Positions 46,709 through 60,220 of a stretch of 64,000 nucleotides of DNA are shown one piece after another (positions within the stretch are counted from its first letter, which is position 1; the number at the start of each line of letters is the position of its first letter). Below the pieces are notes generated by a model, which ran no database searches, was not told the DNA's origin, and was given only the letters and a program-made list of their open reading frames with translations. The position numbers were made by a program, and so were the translations under genes. Location: positions 116,077,833-116,141,832 of the forward strand of contig OW799233.1 of the NCBI GenBank assembly GCA_941918925.1, in the 5' to 3' direction. Source of the stretch: Phyto melanocephala (taxonomy: Eukaryota; Arthropoda; Insecta; Diptera; Rhinophoridae).

Positions 46709-49184
46709 GAAATATGTAAGTTTGAAATGTATTTTATTTAAAATGTTTCTCACGAGATTTTCTTAAAATGAAATTTAAATATTTACATACACCAAAGCGT
46801 ATATGCCTTTGCAATTAGGCACATAAGATATCGATATTCAAAGGACCGTTCCAGTTCTATTGAGTTTTTAACGGACAAACGTCTTAAAAGTATATTTCTA
46901 GACAATTACAAACAGAGCGACAAACTAAATATACCTCCTATCTTTTTCTGCTGGTCGATACAAGAAAAAAATATTTGTATCTGCACTCGTATAAACGTTA
47001 TTACACATTTAATAGTAGTAGCATGTCAAAACAGGAAAAAGGTGTGCAAAACAACATTGATGTTGTTTTCTAAAAAACAAAAAAACAAAAAAAAAAACAA
47101 CGGAAAATATAAAAAATCAACTTCTTTTTTTATAATTTAATAAGGTCTTTGTTAGGGAAAAGAAAAACAGCATACAAGAAAAGTTAAACAAGGAGGAGGT
47201 ATTTTCTTTCTCTTAAGTTAGAGGTAAAATAAGACAAAGGTACCAGTCACGGAGGGCGTTATAAGTCAAAATGGGTGGTTTTGTTATAGATCTTCTAACA
47301 GTGGAATAAAAGTGAGAGTGGCATTAAAGAATTACATTACTCACTACGCATTACCTGTTCGGTATTAAATTGAGGGAAAACCTTATTGTTTAGGAGACGT
47401 TTATGGGCATAATGCCCATATAGAAATCTATTGGATTTTAAATATTGAAGTGTTTAAAAACTCGTAATTGATTTTATAAAACATATTTAAAATATGCAGG
47501 AAACAAATTAAAAATTTCTCTTCTAGATTTTAGCTGAGTTCTAAAACATACTTTATTTTCACTGCTGTTGAAACTACAAACTAAGTTATTTGAGTAAAAA
47601 AAAAAAGTTATTCTTTCATTAAGGTCTTGGCTCTTAAAAATTGAGAAAATATAACTACGAAATTTTGACACAATCAAAAAATTCTAGACTTCGTCTATAA
47701 ATGGTAGAGCGAACTTCTGAAAGTTGTGCAAAAAAAGTTGTTATAAAAATTTATTTTACAGAATAAATGCCTTCAAAATAGAAGTTTAGTGACACTATAT
47801 AACTTCAGAAATAATAGCTTTGAAGTTAATGACTTTTATATCTATTAATTTGACCCCTCTAGAAAGATCATGGATTTAATTATTGCATAAAGTTTATACA
47901 GTGAGTTTCTAAATTATTACTCTATTCCAAGATTATTATTTTAGGCAACCGTTTTACTAGTTTTTATATATTTTGAATTAAAGAAATATTTGAATATACT
48001 ATTAAATACTGTATTACTCTTCAAAAAAGCTAAATATTCTTTCCTCAACTCTAACGATCATTTCCGTTTTTTTCTTAAGTAAACAGACCAGAAACTATTG
48101 CAGCCTCGTAAAAAAACACAAATTCATTGCCCAGTGAGCTAAACGGGGAAGACACATATAATGCCTTTGATTGTCTCAATATATTAATAATTCTAAGAGT
48201 TTCTGATTTTTAAAAGTCGACGTAATATCTCCGGAGATTTAAAGTTAGTTGTAGCTAGGATGAGTAATAAATATAAAGGCGACCTTTTAGATTCTATTAA
48301 TTAGCATGTTATTAACCTATTGTGGATGATTAAAAACATTATACTTCAGATAGTTGCCAAAAAGATATCAAAAATTTGAATCAAGCTAAGTTGATATTCT
48401 TCATGTTATCACGGTTAAATACGGAGAACGCGACTGCCACTAGATCTATGTTTCATAAATATCGAAAAAGTTTTTTTTTTTAAATTTAATAATGATATCA
48501 TTTCTAGCACAATGGTATGTAGAGGAATCTCTATTAAACTCATTTATGATAAATCAGCTATAGTAAATTTGTAAGTGGCTCATAAGCCCCCGGGAAATGT
48601 TGTTTTAGTGGGGTGTCTATGGCTGGATATGATCGGTAAAACAGGGTACGTTACGAATACCTCTGGCTGAGGGCATACATAAGTGAATCCTAATCTGCGA
48701 ACATAAAATGGTTATGGTGACTCAGATGCCCATGGGAGGCATGCTTATAGCAAATAGATCAATGCACAATGAGGACATGGATAATAACTTTAGCATGTAT
48801 GTATATTAAAGGGGGATAGAAGACTCCCAAACTTCGTATATGAAAAAGATAGGGATACTCAGATCTCAGTAGAATAAGGACAAAACGTAGGCACACATTG
48901 ATTGTAAATGCTATAAGTAACCTCAGTGTAACGAAGATGTTAGCGATTACGAAGAAATGCGAGATGTAAATTGTCGGCAATCACTATTCGGCAATGTGAA
49001 ATCATTTTCCACGTCAAATAAAATGGTATAAGTTGTGAAGGACTCATCGAAGAAAGGGATGACGATTGATAGTCATAAAACTACGAGAGAGCGAAAAGGA
49101 TAAAAATGAGATTAGAATAGTTAGTGATCTGCTTCGTTTTTATCCCAAAAACATACATATATATAAGTAGACAGATAGAAGTTG
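46709..49184. other. AT-rich DNA, no recognised gene
   Basis: From about 48590 the sequence becomes GC-richer and may be an upstream, unreadable part of the LINE relic that follows. Confidence 0.4.
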
Positions 49185-49365
49185 AAACAGAGATGCAACA
49201 AGGATTTGTCATTCAATCGGTGCTATTTAATAAAGTTCAAGATATGATCCTTGGAAATGATCAGGAGAATAGCAGAAAATAATGTTTGAATTGTATGGCC
49301 TGTTAAACAATCTCGATTATTTGGATAACGTCTGTCTCTTGGCTGATAGTTACTCAAACAAATCT
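49185..49365 (+). pseudogene. Non-LTR reverse-transcriptase relic
   Basis: In broken frames the text gives ETEMQQGFVIQSVLFN, which resembles VRQGCLLSPLLFN of LINE reverse transcriptases. It then gives LDYLDNVCLLADSYS, which resembles LDYADDVCLLADS. The catalytic YADD is changed to YLDN. The family resembles that of the relic at 590-900 but I cannot show they are the same. Confidence 0.55.
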
Positions 49366-50761
49366 ACGTAGCATAACAATAACGGCGGAAGGATAAATAT
49401 TGCAATGACAGTATAAATACGACGTCCTAGAAAATATTTGTAGTTGCCACGCACGATATTTAGAATGCTCCTAAACTCTTCTTTGGAGCAGGTTATCGAT
49501 AATTGCTTACAAACTCCTACATAATCGGTTAGTGACAATTTATCTTGCTCAATTTTGAAGCTCAAATGGTCCTACATGTATTATGAATACCTTTTTAGTA
49601 TATCTTGATTGGTTTAAAAACACACAGTAGCAGGTGTATATATGTATATGCAATATCGCAAAGTTACAAAGTGAAATATGTTTTGTTGTCTCTGCTGAAA
49701 ACTTATTAAAATAACACACAACTAAAATTTATAAGACCAACGACGATTTGGTAGTCTAAGTTGAATTCAGAACTCATACACATTATCATTACCCACGAAA
49801 AGTTTGTTATCCAATATAAATAAAAAATTCCCCTTTTGTACGAATACAAAAAATGGAATTCAGACACTTGCGATATTCAAAATGTGTAAGTGTTCGCAAG
49901 ATCCTAATAAATTTTGGGCAAAAAACGGTGTCTACTAAAATAATATTGCAAAATATATGTCAACCACCCTTATCGACTGAAATATGAAGGTAAAAATTCC
50001 AATATATTGTTCAGACCCTTACAGAGCAATCAAATGATATCAGTGACATAGAGTGAAATATAAAGGGGAACAGGAGAAATGAGGGTGTTCATACACGGAC
50101 AAGGAATATTTAGGTCGAGAAATCTAGCAGAGGCAGTAGTTGGGGAAAAGTGAAGAATAGCGCAGAATAGATTTGCAAAGTGAAAAAAATGTTAAATGCT
50201 AAATTTTCCTCGTGTTACGAGCACCTTGCGCTATACCCTATAGTACCGGTAAATGCATTTTAACAAAGTTTAACCAAAAATATTTTTCTAGCTGATGATT
50301 GCATATTGTTATTTAGTAGATAAGAAGCACCTAATTAAACTTGAGTTTTCTTAAATTGCTTGCAGCTGAATTATTTGTATTCGCAAAGCTGGAGCTCCTG
50401 GTCAAGTTTACATCAGCAACCACCAGACTGTCAGATTAGCACACTATTACATTGTCCATGGGTGCATTTTTGGAAAGAAAAGGAAAAAGCAAATAAAGAA
50501 GAGATAAAGACCATTCATATTCAAAACAACTAGTTTTTGATGAGTAAATATGTACGAAAAGTAACTGTGAGTATTAAATAAAGCTTTTCCGACAATAAGG
50601 ATACGGTTTCCTTAATATTGTTTTCTTTGGGTTAGGTAATCAAACCTAATTTGCTGTTAATAAGTTTCTTACTTATTGATTTAAATTTAAGACTGATAAA
50701 GGCTCCGCCAAATTACTTTTTTTTTTTTTTTTTGAAAATGCTATTAAAAAAAGTGTAGCTT
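49366..50761. other. AT-rich DNA, nothing recognised
   Basis: No supported feature. Confidence 0.4.
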
Positions 50762-51205
50762 CGGGTGTGTGGCACGTAGCGCCGTCCTGTTGAAACCAAA
50801 TGTTGCTAATATCCTCCTCTTCAACTTTTGTGAACAAAAATTAGTTCAATATGGCCCGATAACAATCGCCATTGACTACGGCCACTCCTTGCTCATTTTC
50901 GAAAAAAAATGGTCCAATTATGCCTCTGGACCAAAATCCGCACCAAACAGTGACTCGTTTTGGGTGTATCGGCTTTTCGATGTATGCGTGCGGGTTTTCT
51001 TTGCCCCAAATGCGACAATTTTGCCAAAGTAATGTCGCAATATTTCCTAGCGTTGTTCAAGCGTATACACAACCATATTCGTTTAGCAGAAGGATAAAAC
51101 TAATTATCTGTCAAATCAGACATAAGCTAAGTGTTACTATTGACGAAATAAGCACTGGTTGAAAAATAGTGTTAGATGGCGGACCCTTTATAAAAGATAT
51201 CCCCT
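50762..51205 (-). mobile_element. DD41D-like mariner relic
   Basis: On the minus strand, in broken frames: NVALLWQNCRIWGKENPHAY, then PIHPKRVTVWCGFWS, GIIGPFFFENEQG, AIVNGDCYRAIL, and WFQQDGATCHT near 50775. This is the segment between the first and second catalytic Asp. The N-terminal and C-terminal parts are gone. An edge at GGGTCCGCCATCTAACAC (minus strand, about 51187) may be a TIR. Confidence 0.7.
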
Positions 51206-51749
51206 CCTTGACTTCCGCTCATATGAGGACATGTAAACTTTCAAGATTATAACCGAACTAAGTTTTTTTTTATACCCGCCACCAAAAAAATGGTGGGGCG
51301 TGTTGAAAGCACGATAGAGGTCGCACCGAAAAAGCTAGGGGGCTCAAATTTTGCCAGAATCTTTCTTATAGACAAGGTTTGTTTGTTTGAAAATGGGCTA
51401 AATCGAAATATTAGGAAGAGAGTTATAGCTCGAAAAGCAAGAGTAGGTCGAAAAAAACGTGTCTTTCGAACATCGAATAAAATGGAATTGTGTCCAAACG
51501 CCTTAACGTAGACTCATGAAACTTCGAATATACATTTCCTGAGCAAAAACAATATTTTTCCCCGAAAATTGTCTAAATTTATGCATTAGGAGAGGAGTTA
51601 TCGATCAAAATGTACGAAAATTTATACCGCACAGTGTATTTTTCGGTATATTTAAAAACAAAAACGTCATAAAAGCAACAAAATTGAATGTACGACCCTG
51701 AAATTTTGCACACTCTGCGTTTTGGTGAGTGGCTTTTTTCTAACGGAAA

Positions 51750-52500
51750 ATCAATGTGCCACGCCCACTTTTACGCCCACCTCCCATATAACGTTTTACC
51801 TAAAATTCATATAATTTCTCTATTAATAAAGATTTTGGAATAAGAAAGAGCTATATTGAAACACCTAAGTTGTATTCATTCGCAAAAATAACTTTGACAC
51901 GCCTACTATAACGCCCACTTTTCACGTTATCTACCGTTAATGAAATTTAAAAGCTCATAAAACCGCCAAAAGTAGAGGTATGATGATAACATTTGCTACG
52001 TATGTACCCCTAGGCAGTCTCATTACTGCGCCAAAAAATTAAGGTGCCACGCCCACTTTTACGCCCACCTCCCATATAACGTTTTACCTAAAATTCATAT
52101 AATTTCTCTATTAATAAAGATTTTGGAATAATAAAGGGCTAAATTGAAACACCTAAGTTGTACTCATTCGCAAAAACAACTTTGACACGCCTACTATATC
52201 GCCCACTTTTCACGTTATCTACCGTTAATGAAATATAAAAGCTCATAAAACCGCCAAAACTAGAGGTATGATGATCAAATTTGCTACATATATCCTTCTA
52301 ATCAATGTAATTGTTGTGCCAAAAAGCTTAGGTGACACGCCCACTTTAACGCCTACCTCCCATATAACGGTTTATCTTAAATTCATGTAATTTCACTATT
52401 GACAAAGTTTTTGGGAAAATAAAGGACTATATTGAAATATCTAAGTTGTATTTATTAGCAGAAACTTTATTGACACTCCTACTTTAACGCCCACTTTTAT
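51750..52500 (-). repeat. Tandem array of ~290-bp units, copy 3
   Basis: Complemented unit marks CCACGCCCACTTTTACGCCC lie at about 51760 and 52050, with a diverged form at about 52336. They match the arrays of copies 1 and 2. Confidence 0.8.
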
Positions 52501-52554
52501 TAAAAGACTACATTTACAAAAGCATTTTAGTAGCATATTGGAGTTATAAATATA

Positions 52555-53153
52555 TGGATTGGTTAAATTTTATGTTGAATTTAAATAAAACACAAATTAT
52601 TTAGGAAACTATTATCATTTCTTTTTGTAATGATAATGTTTGTATGGTTCAATTATGTACTTAACAAAATATCGGTCAAATGACCCCCCCAATACTTGGT
52701 AGCACTCCTCTATGTGATGGTCCAAATTTTCAATGACAATGTTGATGCTCAATTGTTGGGAATGATGATGAATCGAGGTTGACTGCTCTTTTGCCACCAC
52801 CACCAGTGATTCCCATTTAACGAACTAAAAAGGCAATCACAGATTTTCTAACATTTTATACAGACCTGTTTTGCAGAAATTTAAATATTTTTTACAATTC
52901 TCCCGATTGTGGACGAATTTGAATGATTATGTTGATCAAAAGAATTACGAAGTGCACAAAATGCATTTTGATTTGAACGCCCATTTTTATAAAAAACCTG
53001 AATAACTTTAAAGCGTTGCTCATTTGCGTATCTTTCCACGGATCAAATTGAGTAAGTTTGAGATTGAGAAATGTCAAGTGAAATGTAGAAAACAAATTTA
53101 AAGACTAGGTGTAGTTCACCTTCAACATGGGCCCTTAAAATTTAACCACCCTC
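52555..53153 (-). mobile_element. Mariner-type element nested in composite copy 3
   Basis: The TIR at 53134-53153 is well kept (TTTAACCACCC then TC before TA). The other, near 52555, has lost the GGGCC block. Core deletion is the same as in copy 2. The minus strand gives INIVIENLDHHIEEC and MGVQIKMHF-type pieces. A run of C at 52684-52689 corresponds to the G run of copy 2. Confidence 0.85.
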
Positions 53154-53298
53154 TACAAAGAAAGTGATACATATTTTATTATAAAGAGATTATTCCATAG
53201 CGATTAACAAAATAATAAATATTGTGCTTTAAATGTACACAAAATTGGTGGTGGGTATAAAAGATTCGGCACAGCCGAATATAGTGCTCTTACTTGTT

Positions 53299-55887
53299 AA
53301 ATATATGAATTGTTTTTTAGTGGCTGTCAAACTATGATTTAAATATTTAATAACCACCTTCTTTCCTGGATTTATGACTGAGATCGAAATACCTGAATGA
53401 TCCAATTATTTTTTTTTTTAGTAATGAGAGAGTGGTGGTATTTTGAGTTCTACTAAGTAAAATAATTTTCAGTAAGATTTTTCTAACCTCTGACTAAAAA
53501 TAAATTCAATTTGCATACAAATTAGGAGAAAAAAACAAGTGTAAAGTCATACCACAAAAATCTTGCAGCAGAATAATTTAAGGTTCAACAGATGCATCTA
53601 TCGAATCTAAATATCGCGAACAATAATTATTATATCGAAACTTATATTAATATATTTTGATCAAATTTTTCAAAATCAAAATGTCACCCCTGCTCTGAGA
53701 AACCATACATACCTCTAGGCTGTACATTGTAAAGTAGTATATAAAAGACATAAGACAGCCTGTTAAGTCGCTCGAAACTGATTGCTAAACAAATAGATGA
53801 ACATTATAATTTTCATAAAATTTTCAGGTTTTCTTCATTTTACATTGTTTTGTGGAAAAACTAATCAAATTTTTATTATCTAGACGGGTATAACAAACAT
53901 TAACAATATTATCCTTTTACATTTCCATTTTTTTGTTGTTGCTTTTGTTGGAACACAGGGAAAGAAAAAGCCAAAGATGCCAAGAATCCTTCAATGGATT
54001 TGTGTATGGCAATAGAAGTGAAGTAAGTAATAACAAGCACCTTTAATGGCATATTGTGGTGATTTTAATGGGATGTTGTGCATAAAAACCTTAATACAAG
54101 TAGTATAAGCAAAGTTTGAGAGTGAGAATGCGATAGAGGAAAAGGAGGTGGGTATAGATTTTAATGCCTTTTTTATATTTGTTTTACGTTTTTGGTAAAT
54201 AAGGAAAATTGTGCAAAATGTTGAAAATGTCACCATTGGGAGTAGTTAGGCTTATATGCTGTACTGCCTTAGCGACTACTGTTGCTGTTTTGGTTTTCCC
54301 TCAAAACTCATCTTAACTCAACCCCTTCGACCTCAAGGCATTGCGTTTTGTTTCTGCCATTTATTTTGTAGACATTTAAACACAGACTGTTATTATCATC
54401 TCGAAATTGCAATAAAGTCATAAAGGATTTTGTTTAACCATTATTTTTTTCGCTTCTTTTTTTCTCTTTGTTTTGTTACGATTACCTTTGCTGGAGCTTG
54501 GTTTTCTTTTTTTTGAAGACAAAAGAAATAACAGATTTTCTTAGTTTCCCTAATAGAGTTTTCCTTTATTTTGTTTTATTAATATTGTTATTCCTGTTGC
54601 CAGTAATAAAAGTCGTTAGTGGAAAATGAGTAATTCCTAAGGTATATAAAAACCATTAAAACCGAAATGCAATTTGTTCAAAAGTAACTTATAAGTTTTA
54701 TATAAGTTGGCTGGTAAAAATCTGCACGGGTAATAATAAGATGCAGTTAATGCCAGGTTTGTATTTTTGGCGAGAAAATTAAATTAAAATTTAATAAAAA
54801 AATATTGCTTGTAAGGACTTTACAAATAAATTTTGTAACACACAAAAATATGTCCTTTTTTAAACTATACACTTCCTTCTAAATAAACAATTATTTTTCG
54901 GTGCATTAATCATTTTCGAGCTTGATATTCTGGTTATTTCCCCTTTAAATCTTTTAACAAATTAGACAATTTAATAAATGTTTTAATTAACTGCAAGCAA
55001 ATGCATGTCACAAATGTCACACAATTCTATAATTCATAAAGATCTCGAAAAGCAACAACAATGGCTGCAAAAGCTACAGCAACAGTCGCATTTTTAGCAA
55101 ACAATTTGCCCCTAAGACCACCACTATAAGTGGACAATATGACGACAAAGTTGACATAATTGCAATTTTTTTTCTTGTGAATTTTTGTCCTGCCATTTGT
55201 TTGCAATTTTTTAAAATGCAAAAAAGTGGAGAAAAAACGAAATACTAGCTGTATGCTAAAAAAAAATTAAACAAAAATTATGATAAAATGGAAACAATAT
55301 AAACAGCAGCGGAAAAGAAACAAAAATTTTATATTAATTTATGAATGTGTGTGAGAGGCGAAAAAATCTCAGTAACACTTGTGGTTGGTTGAATGAATGG
55401 CTGGGCCTGTTGGACTGGTTGATTCTTGCTGTTTGATTCCTGACAAGGTGTTTGAAAGAATAGGTTCTACCATCATGCGAGTATATATCAAAGAACTAAT
55501 AATAAAACGGGTTCCCTTTAAAGCTGTACAGTTAAAAATCTAAAATAATATACTGAATTGATGTTTATGTGAAAGCCGATTAAATATGTTTTCGGTTATG
55601 TGATCACCAGGGCTCAGTCAAATATTTTCGAACATTTTGAAAGCCCAATAATTGGACACTTTTTGAATAACTTGGTACCCATCACTTCAATCGGTGTTGC
55701 AGTTTTGTCTTTAAGGTTGTCCTCAGTTATCGGTTTCTTTACATAAAATAATAACTTTACGTGATTTCAAAGAAATAAATCTTAGCACTCAACTAGAGAT
55801 GTCAAATGATATGAACATTAGTACTGACCATCGTTAAATTGTAAAATTGTTGTGTAATAATTGCATCTGTAGGAAAAGTAATTAAAC
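53299..55887. other. AT-rich DNA, nothing recognised
   Basis: No gene or shared repeat supported in 2.6 kb. The open frames here are short and of low complexity. Confidence 0.45.
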
Positions 55888-55889
55888 TA

Positions 55890-56486
55890 CAAGGTGGGCC
55901 AAAAGAATTCACCCTATTGGAAGATGCTCCTATTTTTGCAAATGGCGGCCAATGTCAAATCTATTTTCACATTTGTGAACTAGACAGATGTATAATAAAA
56001 TTAAACAAGCAATGGAGTTATAGGGCCATGTTAGCTGAGTGTTTTTCTGCCGCAATTGAATGCATGAGGACTGGAGGGCAAGTGGTTCCAACGGCACACA
56101 CTGCGCGAGTCAAAACCGATATTCTGAAGGCGGCGTTTCCGGGTCGCCTCATTTCTCGTTTTGGCGATTTACATTGGCCCGCAAGATCTAACCCCGATTT
56201 AACAGTTCCAGACTTTTTTGTGTGGTTTTTTTAAGTCGCGTGTTTACGTAAACAAGCCCGAGACCCTGAAAGCCCTTAAGGACAACATTCAACACGAGTG
56301 CGAGAATCTGTCCCCCAAAGTTCTCGCCGAAGTGACGGCGCCCATTTGGCAGATATCACCTTCTTGGCTTGACCAATAAAATTCTAAAGGTTCAAGTAAA
56401 CATAATCAAAAAACAGCGTCGAAGTTTTTTATTTAAAAAGAAATGAGAGCCAAACAACATCGGATGACTTTTTTTGGCCCAGCTTG
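55890..56486 (+). mobile_element. CAAGGTGGGCC Tc1/mariner-type element, internally deleted
   Basis: TIRs CAAGGTGGGCCAAAAGAA and, inverted, CAAGCTGGGCCAAAAAAA; TA flanks (55888-55889, 56487-56488). A frame at about 56080-56234 gives VVPTAHTARVKTDILKAAFP, GRLISRFGDLHWPARS and LTVPDFFVW. This is the end of the transposase from the second to third catalytic block. The second block is damaged, with Asp replaced in GQVVPTAH. After a frame shift it continues as KSRVYVNKPETLKALKDNIQ and ends in AEVTAPI..ISPSWLDQ. The N-terminal half is deleted. Confidence 0.85.
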
Positions 56487-56699
56487 TATTATCCACCCTC
56501 ATGTATGGATGTGAATTAATTTCAAGTTGCGACTTAATGAATATCTCAAAATTTTAATGTATCGTTCGAAAATCTGTTAAAATACCGTACGCTGTTATTT
56601 TTACATAAAATTATCTACACTGATCAACCAACTCTTCTTTACAGAAGGTTACAATTCTCAATGTCAAATAGAGAATATAGAATAAACCACATTCAATTC

Positions 56700-56871
56700 C
56701 GTAAACAGATATCTGAGAGATGGCGCCCATTTTGCCGATATCATCTTCTCGACTTGAACAATAAACTTCTAAAGGTTCAAGTAAACATAATCAAAAAACA
56801 GAATCCAAGTTTTTTATTTAGAAAAAAATGAGAGCCAAACAACATCGGATGACTTCTTCTGGCCCACCTTG
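56700..56871 (+). mobile_element. Second right end of the same element
   Basis: About 165 bp repeat the right end of the preceding element, from GATGGCGCCCATTTTGCCGA to GGCCCACCTTG before TA. Its TIR is closer to the left TIR at 55890 than the first right end is. Confidence 0.8.
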
Positions 56872-56873
56872 TA

Positions 56874-59749
56874 TTCACTTTTAGAAAAATATATTTTATG
56901 ACTTTTTTAATAATTTGTTGTTGTTGTGAGACAGCAATAATGGAAATAATTTAAATAAAACACAAACTTTAAATATTATACATTTAGATAAAAAAAAGCC
57001 TGTATAACCTGATGAAAAAATCATGTTGCTCATTCTTGGCAACTTCTCTCTGTGCATTGTAAACATATAGGAATCCTAAATGTTAGGCATCTATGTATTG
57101 TTTTCGCTGCTTGTTTAGCTTAACACCTCCTGCAAGTTTTTCTTTTGGCATTGCTTTGATGGACCGGCTTCATGATATGGAGTTTCTATTTTGACTATTG
57201 AATGTGCACCTTTCGCGGAGAAAGTACGTATTTTGAAATCTTGGTATCATTTCTGGTTTCGCTAAGTCATTGCTAAGTGTTGAAAAAGTAATAGCGGTCA
57301 ATTTTCTAATTATGGCAATGTATATCTTGATGTCTATAGAAACTGGCTAATAAACCGCATTAAACTGTGTTTGTTTAATATTTTATTCACTACAGGACTA
57401 CCACGGTTATTGTGTATAAAACTTTAATTAAAATTGACTCAGTTTTAATTGTGATGGCTTGTTGCTTCTTCTTTTATGAATCACACCCAGCTTTAAATTA
57501 CAATTAAACTCTTCCATCTTGTATTGTAGTTAAAGCATCGCTCTAGTATACACGCAGTGCCAAAACGATCCAATTAATGATTCGTGTTAACATTATTGAG
57601 AGAAAATTAAACTATTCAAATTAAAGCTGCTCTATTTGAAAATGCTATATTGACGTTATTTATGATTCAAACAGTTATAGACCTGCAAGTCCAGAGAATA
57701 GGTGACCGTATGACAATTTAGTCACTGTCTAATAAGCAATAAAATCTTCAATTGCGAGACAGAAAATTATTGCAGATTAGGTTCTTGTTCTGTGCAATTG
57801 TGTAATGAAAAGTTATTGAGTATCGTATTGTATCACTATACCTTTAACGCTGAAATTAAAAGCTTTTTTACGAAATCATACAACTTTTGATTTGTGTTTA
57901 TTGAGAATGATGAAACAACTTTTCACAGACTATTTAAACGTCTTAAAAATTTATAAAAAACTAATGGAAGTTAAAACATTTGTTCCGAACAATCCCTTAT
58001 TTTGCGTTTTTATTTTTCTTCACAAAATCTTTAATACAATTCAATAAAATTCAATGAGAAAATAATTTTTTGATGATTCTTATAGTATGTAATTTATAGT
58101 AGTAATTTAAGTTGTGTTGGTATTAATTGGTTCTAATGAAGTGATAATGAAAGAAATGGCTTTAAAAGCGAAAATCAAACAACATTTATGCTTTCACTAC
58201 ATATTATCATATAATGAGAATTGACAACCAGGAGGCAAATTATGACCTACGATCATAATTTTAGAAATAACAATCTCGCTCGTATGTCTCGATTTGGCAC
58301 CTGGACCAGGAAAACCTTACAAGGTTATCACTCTGCTTTGGTAAACTTTTAATTGCGAAGTCGTTTGTACGATCTCTTCAATAAACCAAACTTTAAGTAT
58401 CTGGATTTATGGCAATGTATTATTTGCTGCTGTTGCCTGAATATTGTTGTTAATTTGCTTGGTCTGTTCGTTGTTTAATGAGCTTGTAATTAATTGCGCT
58501 AGTGAGTAACTTGACAGTGAGCCACTCACTGTGTTAAAGATTTTAGTGTGTTGTTCTGGTTTTTATTTTATATTTGGCTCTTGTTGTTATTTTCTATACT
58601 TATACTTAGCGATATTTCAGCAACAGCTACATAAACAATAAGACGTTGAACCCTTTAGTGTTCATAGTTTGACTATTGTTGTTCTTGTATATATTTTTTG
58701 TTGTTGTTCATACTTCAAACGTTTAAAAACAAACGTTTTAGTAGTTCCTTGTGCGAATATCAGAGCAGTTTGCCGTTTTTCTGCTCATGATTTATTATAT
58801 TTGCCTGATAAACTTTGTAGTTGCTGTTGTTGTTGTATGTGCTGTTAGCCGCTGATGTTGCCAGTATGTGTTTCTTAAAAAAATTGTTGTTGTCGTTGCT
58901 GTTGCGGTTTTTTGAATATTTACGAGTTTATTTGTTGTGTCTTGTTAATAAAAATAATATTGTTGTATCTGGGCTTTCTTGAGTAGTCACCAGCTTATGT
59001 TTATTAAAATATTTCACTTGTGACATAATTGGAATTTATTGTCTTCTCTCTTACAGTTTAAGAACACTACTACACATTCACACACACACACACACACGTA
59101 CATACAATCTATTTATCGTTCTCTGTTGCTGTGTTTGGGTAAACTGTATGTGTGTCCGCATAATTCATTCAAGGAAGCGTAAGTTTTGTTGTTGCCATTT
59201 TTGTCAGAAAAAAAAGAAAGAAAAATATTATAAAGATTTTTATCACATAAAGGTGAACTAATTAAATGTGTTTTGTGTCAAATTAATTTAAAATATTAAT
59301 TTTAATTTAGTGATGACAAAGTGTTGTTCAAATAAAATGAAAATTATTAGTTTTGAAAATGATAGTGAATTCATAAGATTTAGTGGGGCAAAGGTATGCA
59401 AGAGTTTGTGTAATAAATTTTATTTGTATGTAAAAATTAAGACATACTTTCTACAGAGTTTGATAGAAGGTAGCTTGAAGTACCTTAATACTTGCCTTTA
59501 GTTTCAAGTACAAATTAAGTTTATAATCATAGACTGTTACTTATTAAAGTTATTTCTAATGTTATCCTCTTTAAGGCTTTTTGTCGAATGAAGATATACA
59601 GTTATGCTTGTGTAACTGGTTTCGGCGCCATCATAATGCCAATATTAATAACACATTAATTGTTTACAACAAGAGAATTCTATAAGATAAGTTAAATAGA
59701 TGTTATTTTGATTCAACACTTATGGTTCCAATAAACGAATATGGATAAT
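56874..59749. other. AT-rich DNA with GTT-type and CA repeats
   Basis: GTTGTTGTTG-rich patches lie around 58800-58900. Nothing else is recognised. Confidence 0.45.
59079..59097 (+). repeat. (CA)n microsatellite
   Basis: About nine CA units in a row. Confidence 0.9.
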
Positions 59750-60220
59750 GCTATAAACACAATCAAGTCCACCGACCATCGACTACAAGATGTCAAAAAT
59801 AGAATACATGCGTGCTTATGAGAATAATTCTTTTAGCCGCTACACGACTACCGACTACACGGCTACTTTTGTAGCCCGTAGCCCGTAGCCAACTTAGGCT
59901 AATTTCTATTTTTCTTGGCTACAAAAAACAGATTAGTGCTGCCAACATAATAAATGCATGAAATGGTGGTTTTAAAAACGCAATACATTAAATATCGCTA
60001 TTAAAAACGCGAAAAACTATTATAGTGGCACCATTAATTAAGTTTGTTTTGTTTTGGTTAACTTTAATACATATGTATGTCAAAACAGATGTTTATTTTT
60101 TGTAGTTAGTGGTCGGAAGTCGTTAAAAGAATTAAGTAGCTGGCGACTTGGCTATTTTTGTAGCCAGCTACTTTTGTAGTCGGTAGTCGATGGTCGGTAG
60201 CCTCTGATTGTGTTTATAGC
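59750..60220. mobile_element. TIR element of unknown superfamily, 471 bp
   Basis: The left end GCTATAAACACAATCAAG and the complement of the right end GCTATAAACACAATCAGAGG agree, and both continue to ACCGACCATCGACTAC. The inverted repeat is thus about 37 bp with a few differences. Internal GACTACCGACTAC and GTAGCC motifs recur. No transposase is present. A TA flanks if the ends are set two bases in, but the target duplication cannot be fixed. Confidence 0.78.

Larger units (their letters stand above)
51267..53298 (-). mobile_element. Composite element, copy 3 (reverse)
   Basis: The 3' end TTTTATACCCGCCACCA with its hairpin is on the left. The 5' end, complement of AACAAGTAAGAGCACTATA, is on the right. 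It carries the nested mariner and about three tandem units. The whole (GTCY)n tract and TATATACTTTATGGGG block are missing: the text passes from the hairpin directly to TGTTGAAAGCACGATAGAGG. No target duplication was found. Confidence 0.8.

Noticed and set aside
49350..49565. Open frame of 71 codons on the minus strand
   Set aside because: Adjacent to a LINE relic on the other strand, with no recognisable domain. Likely chance.
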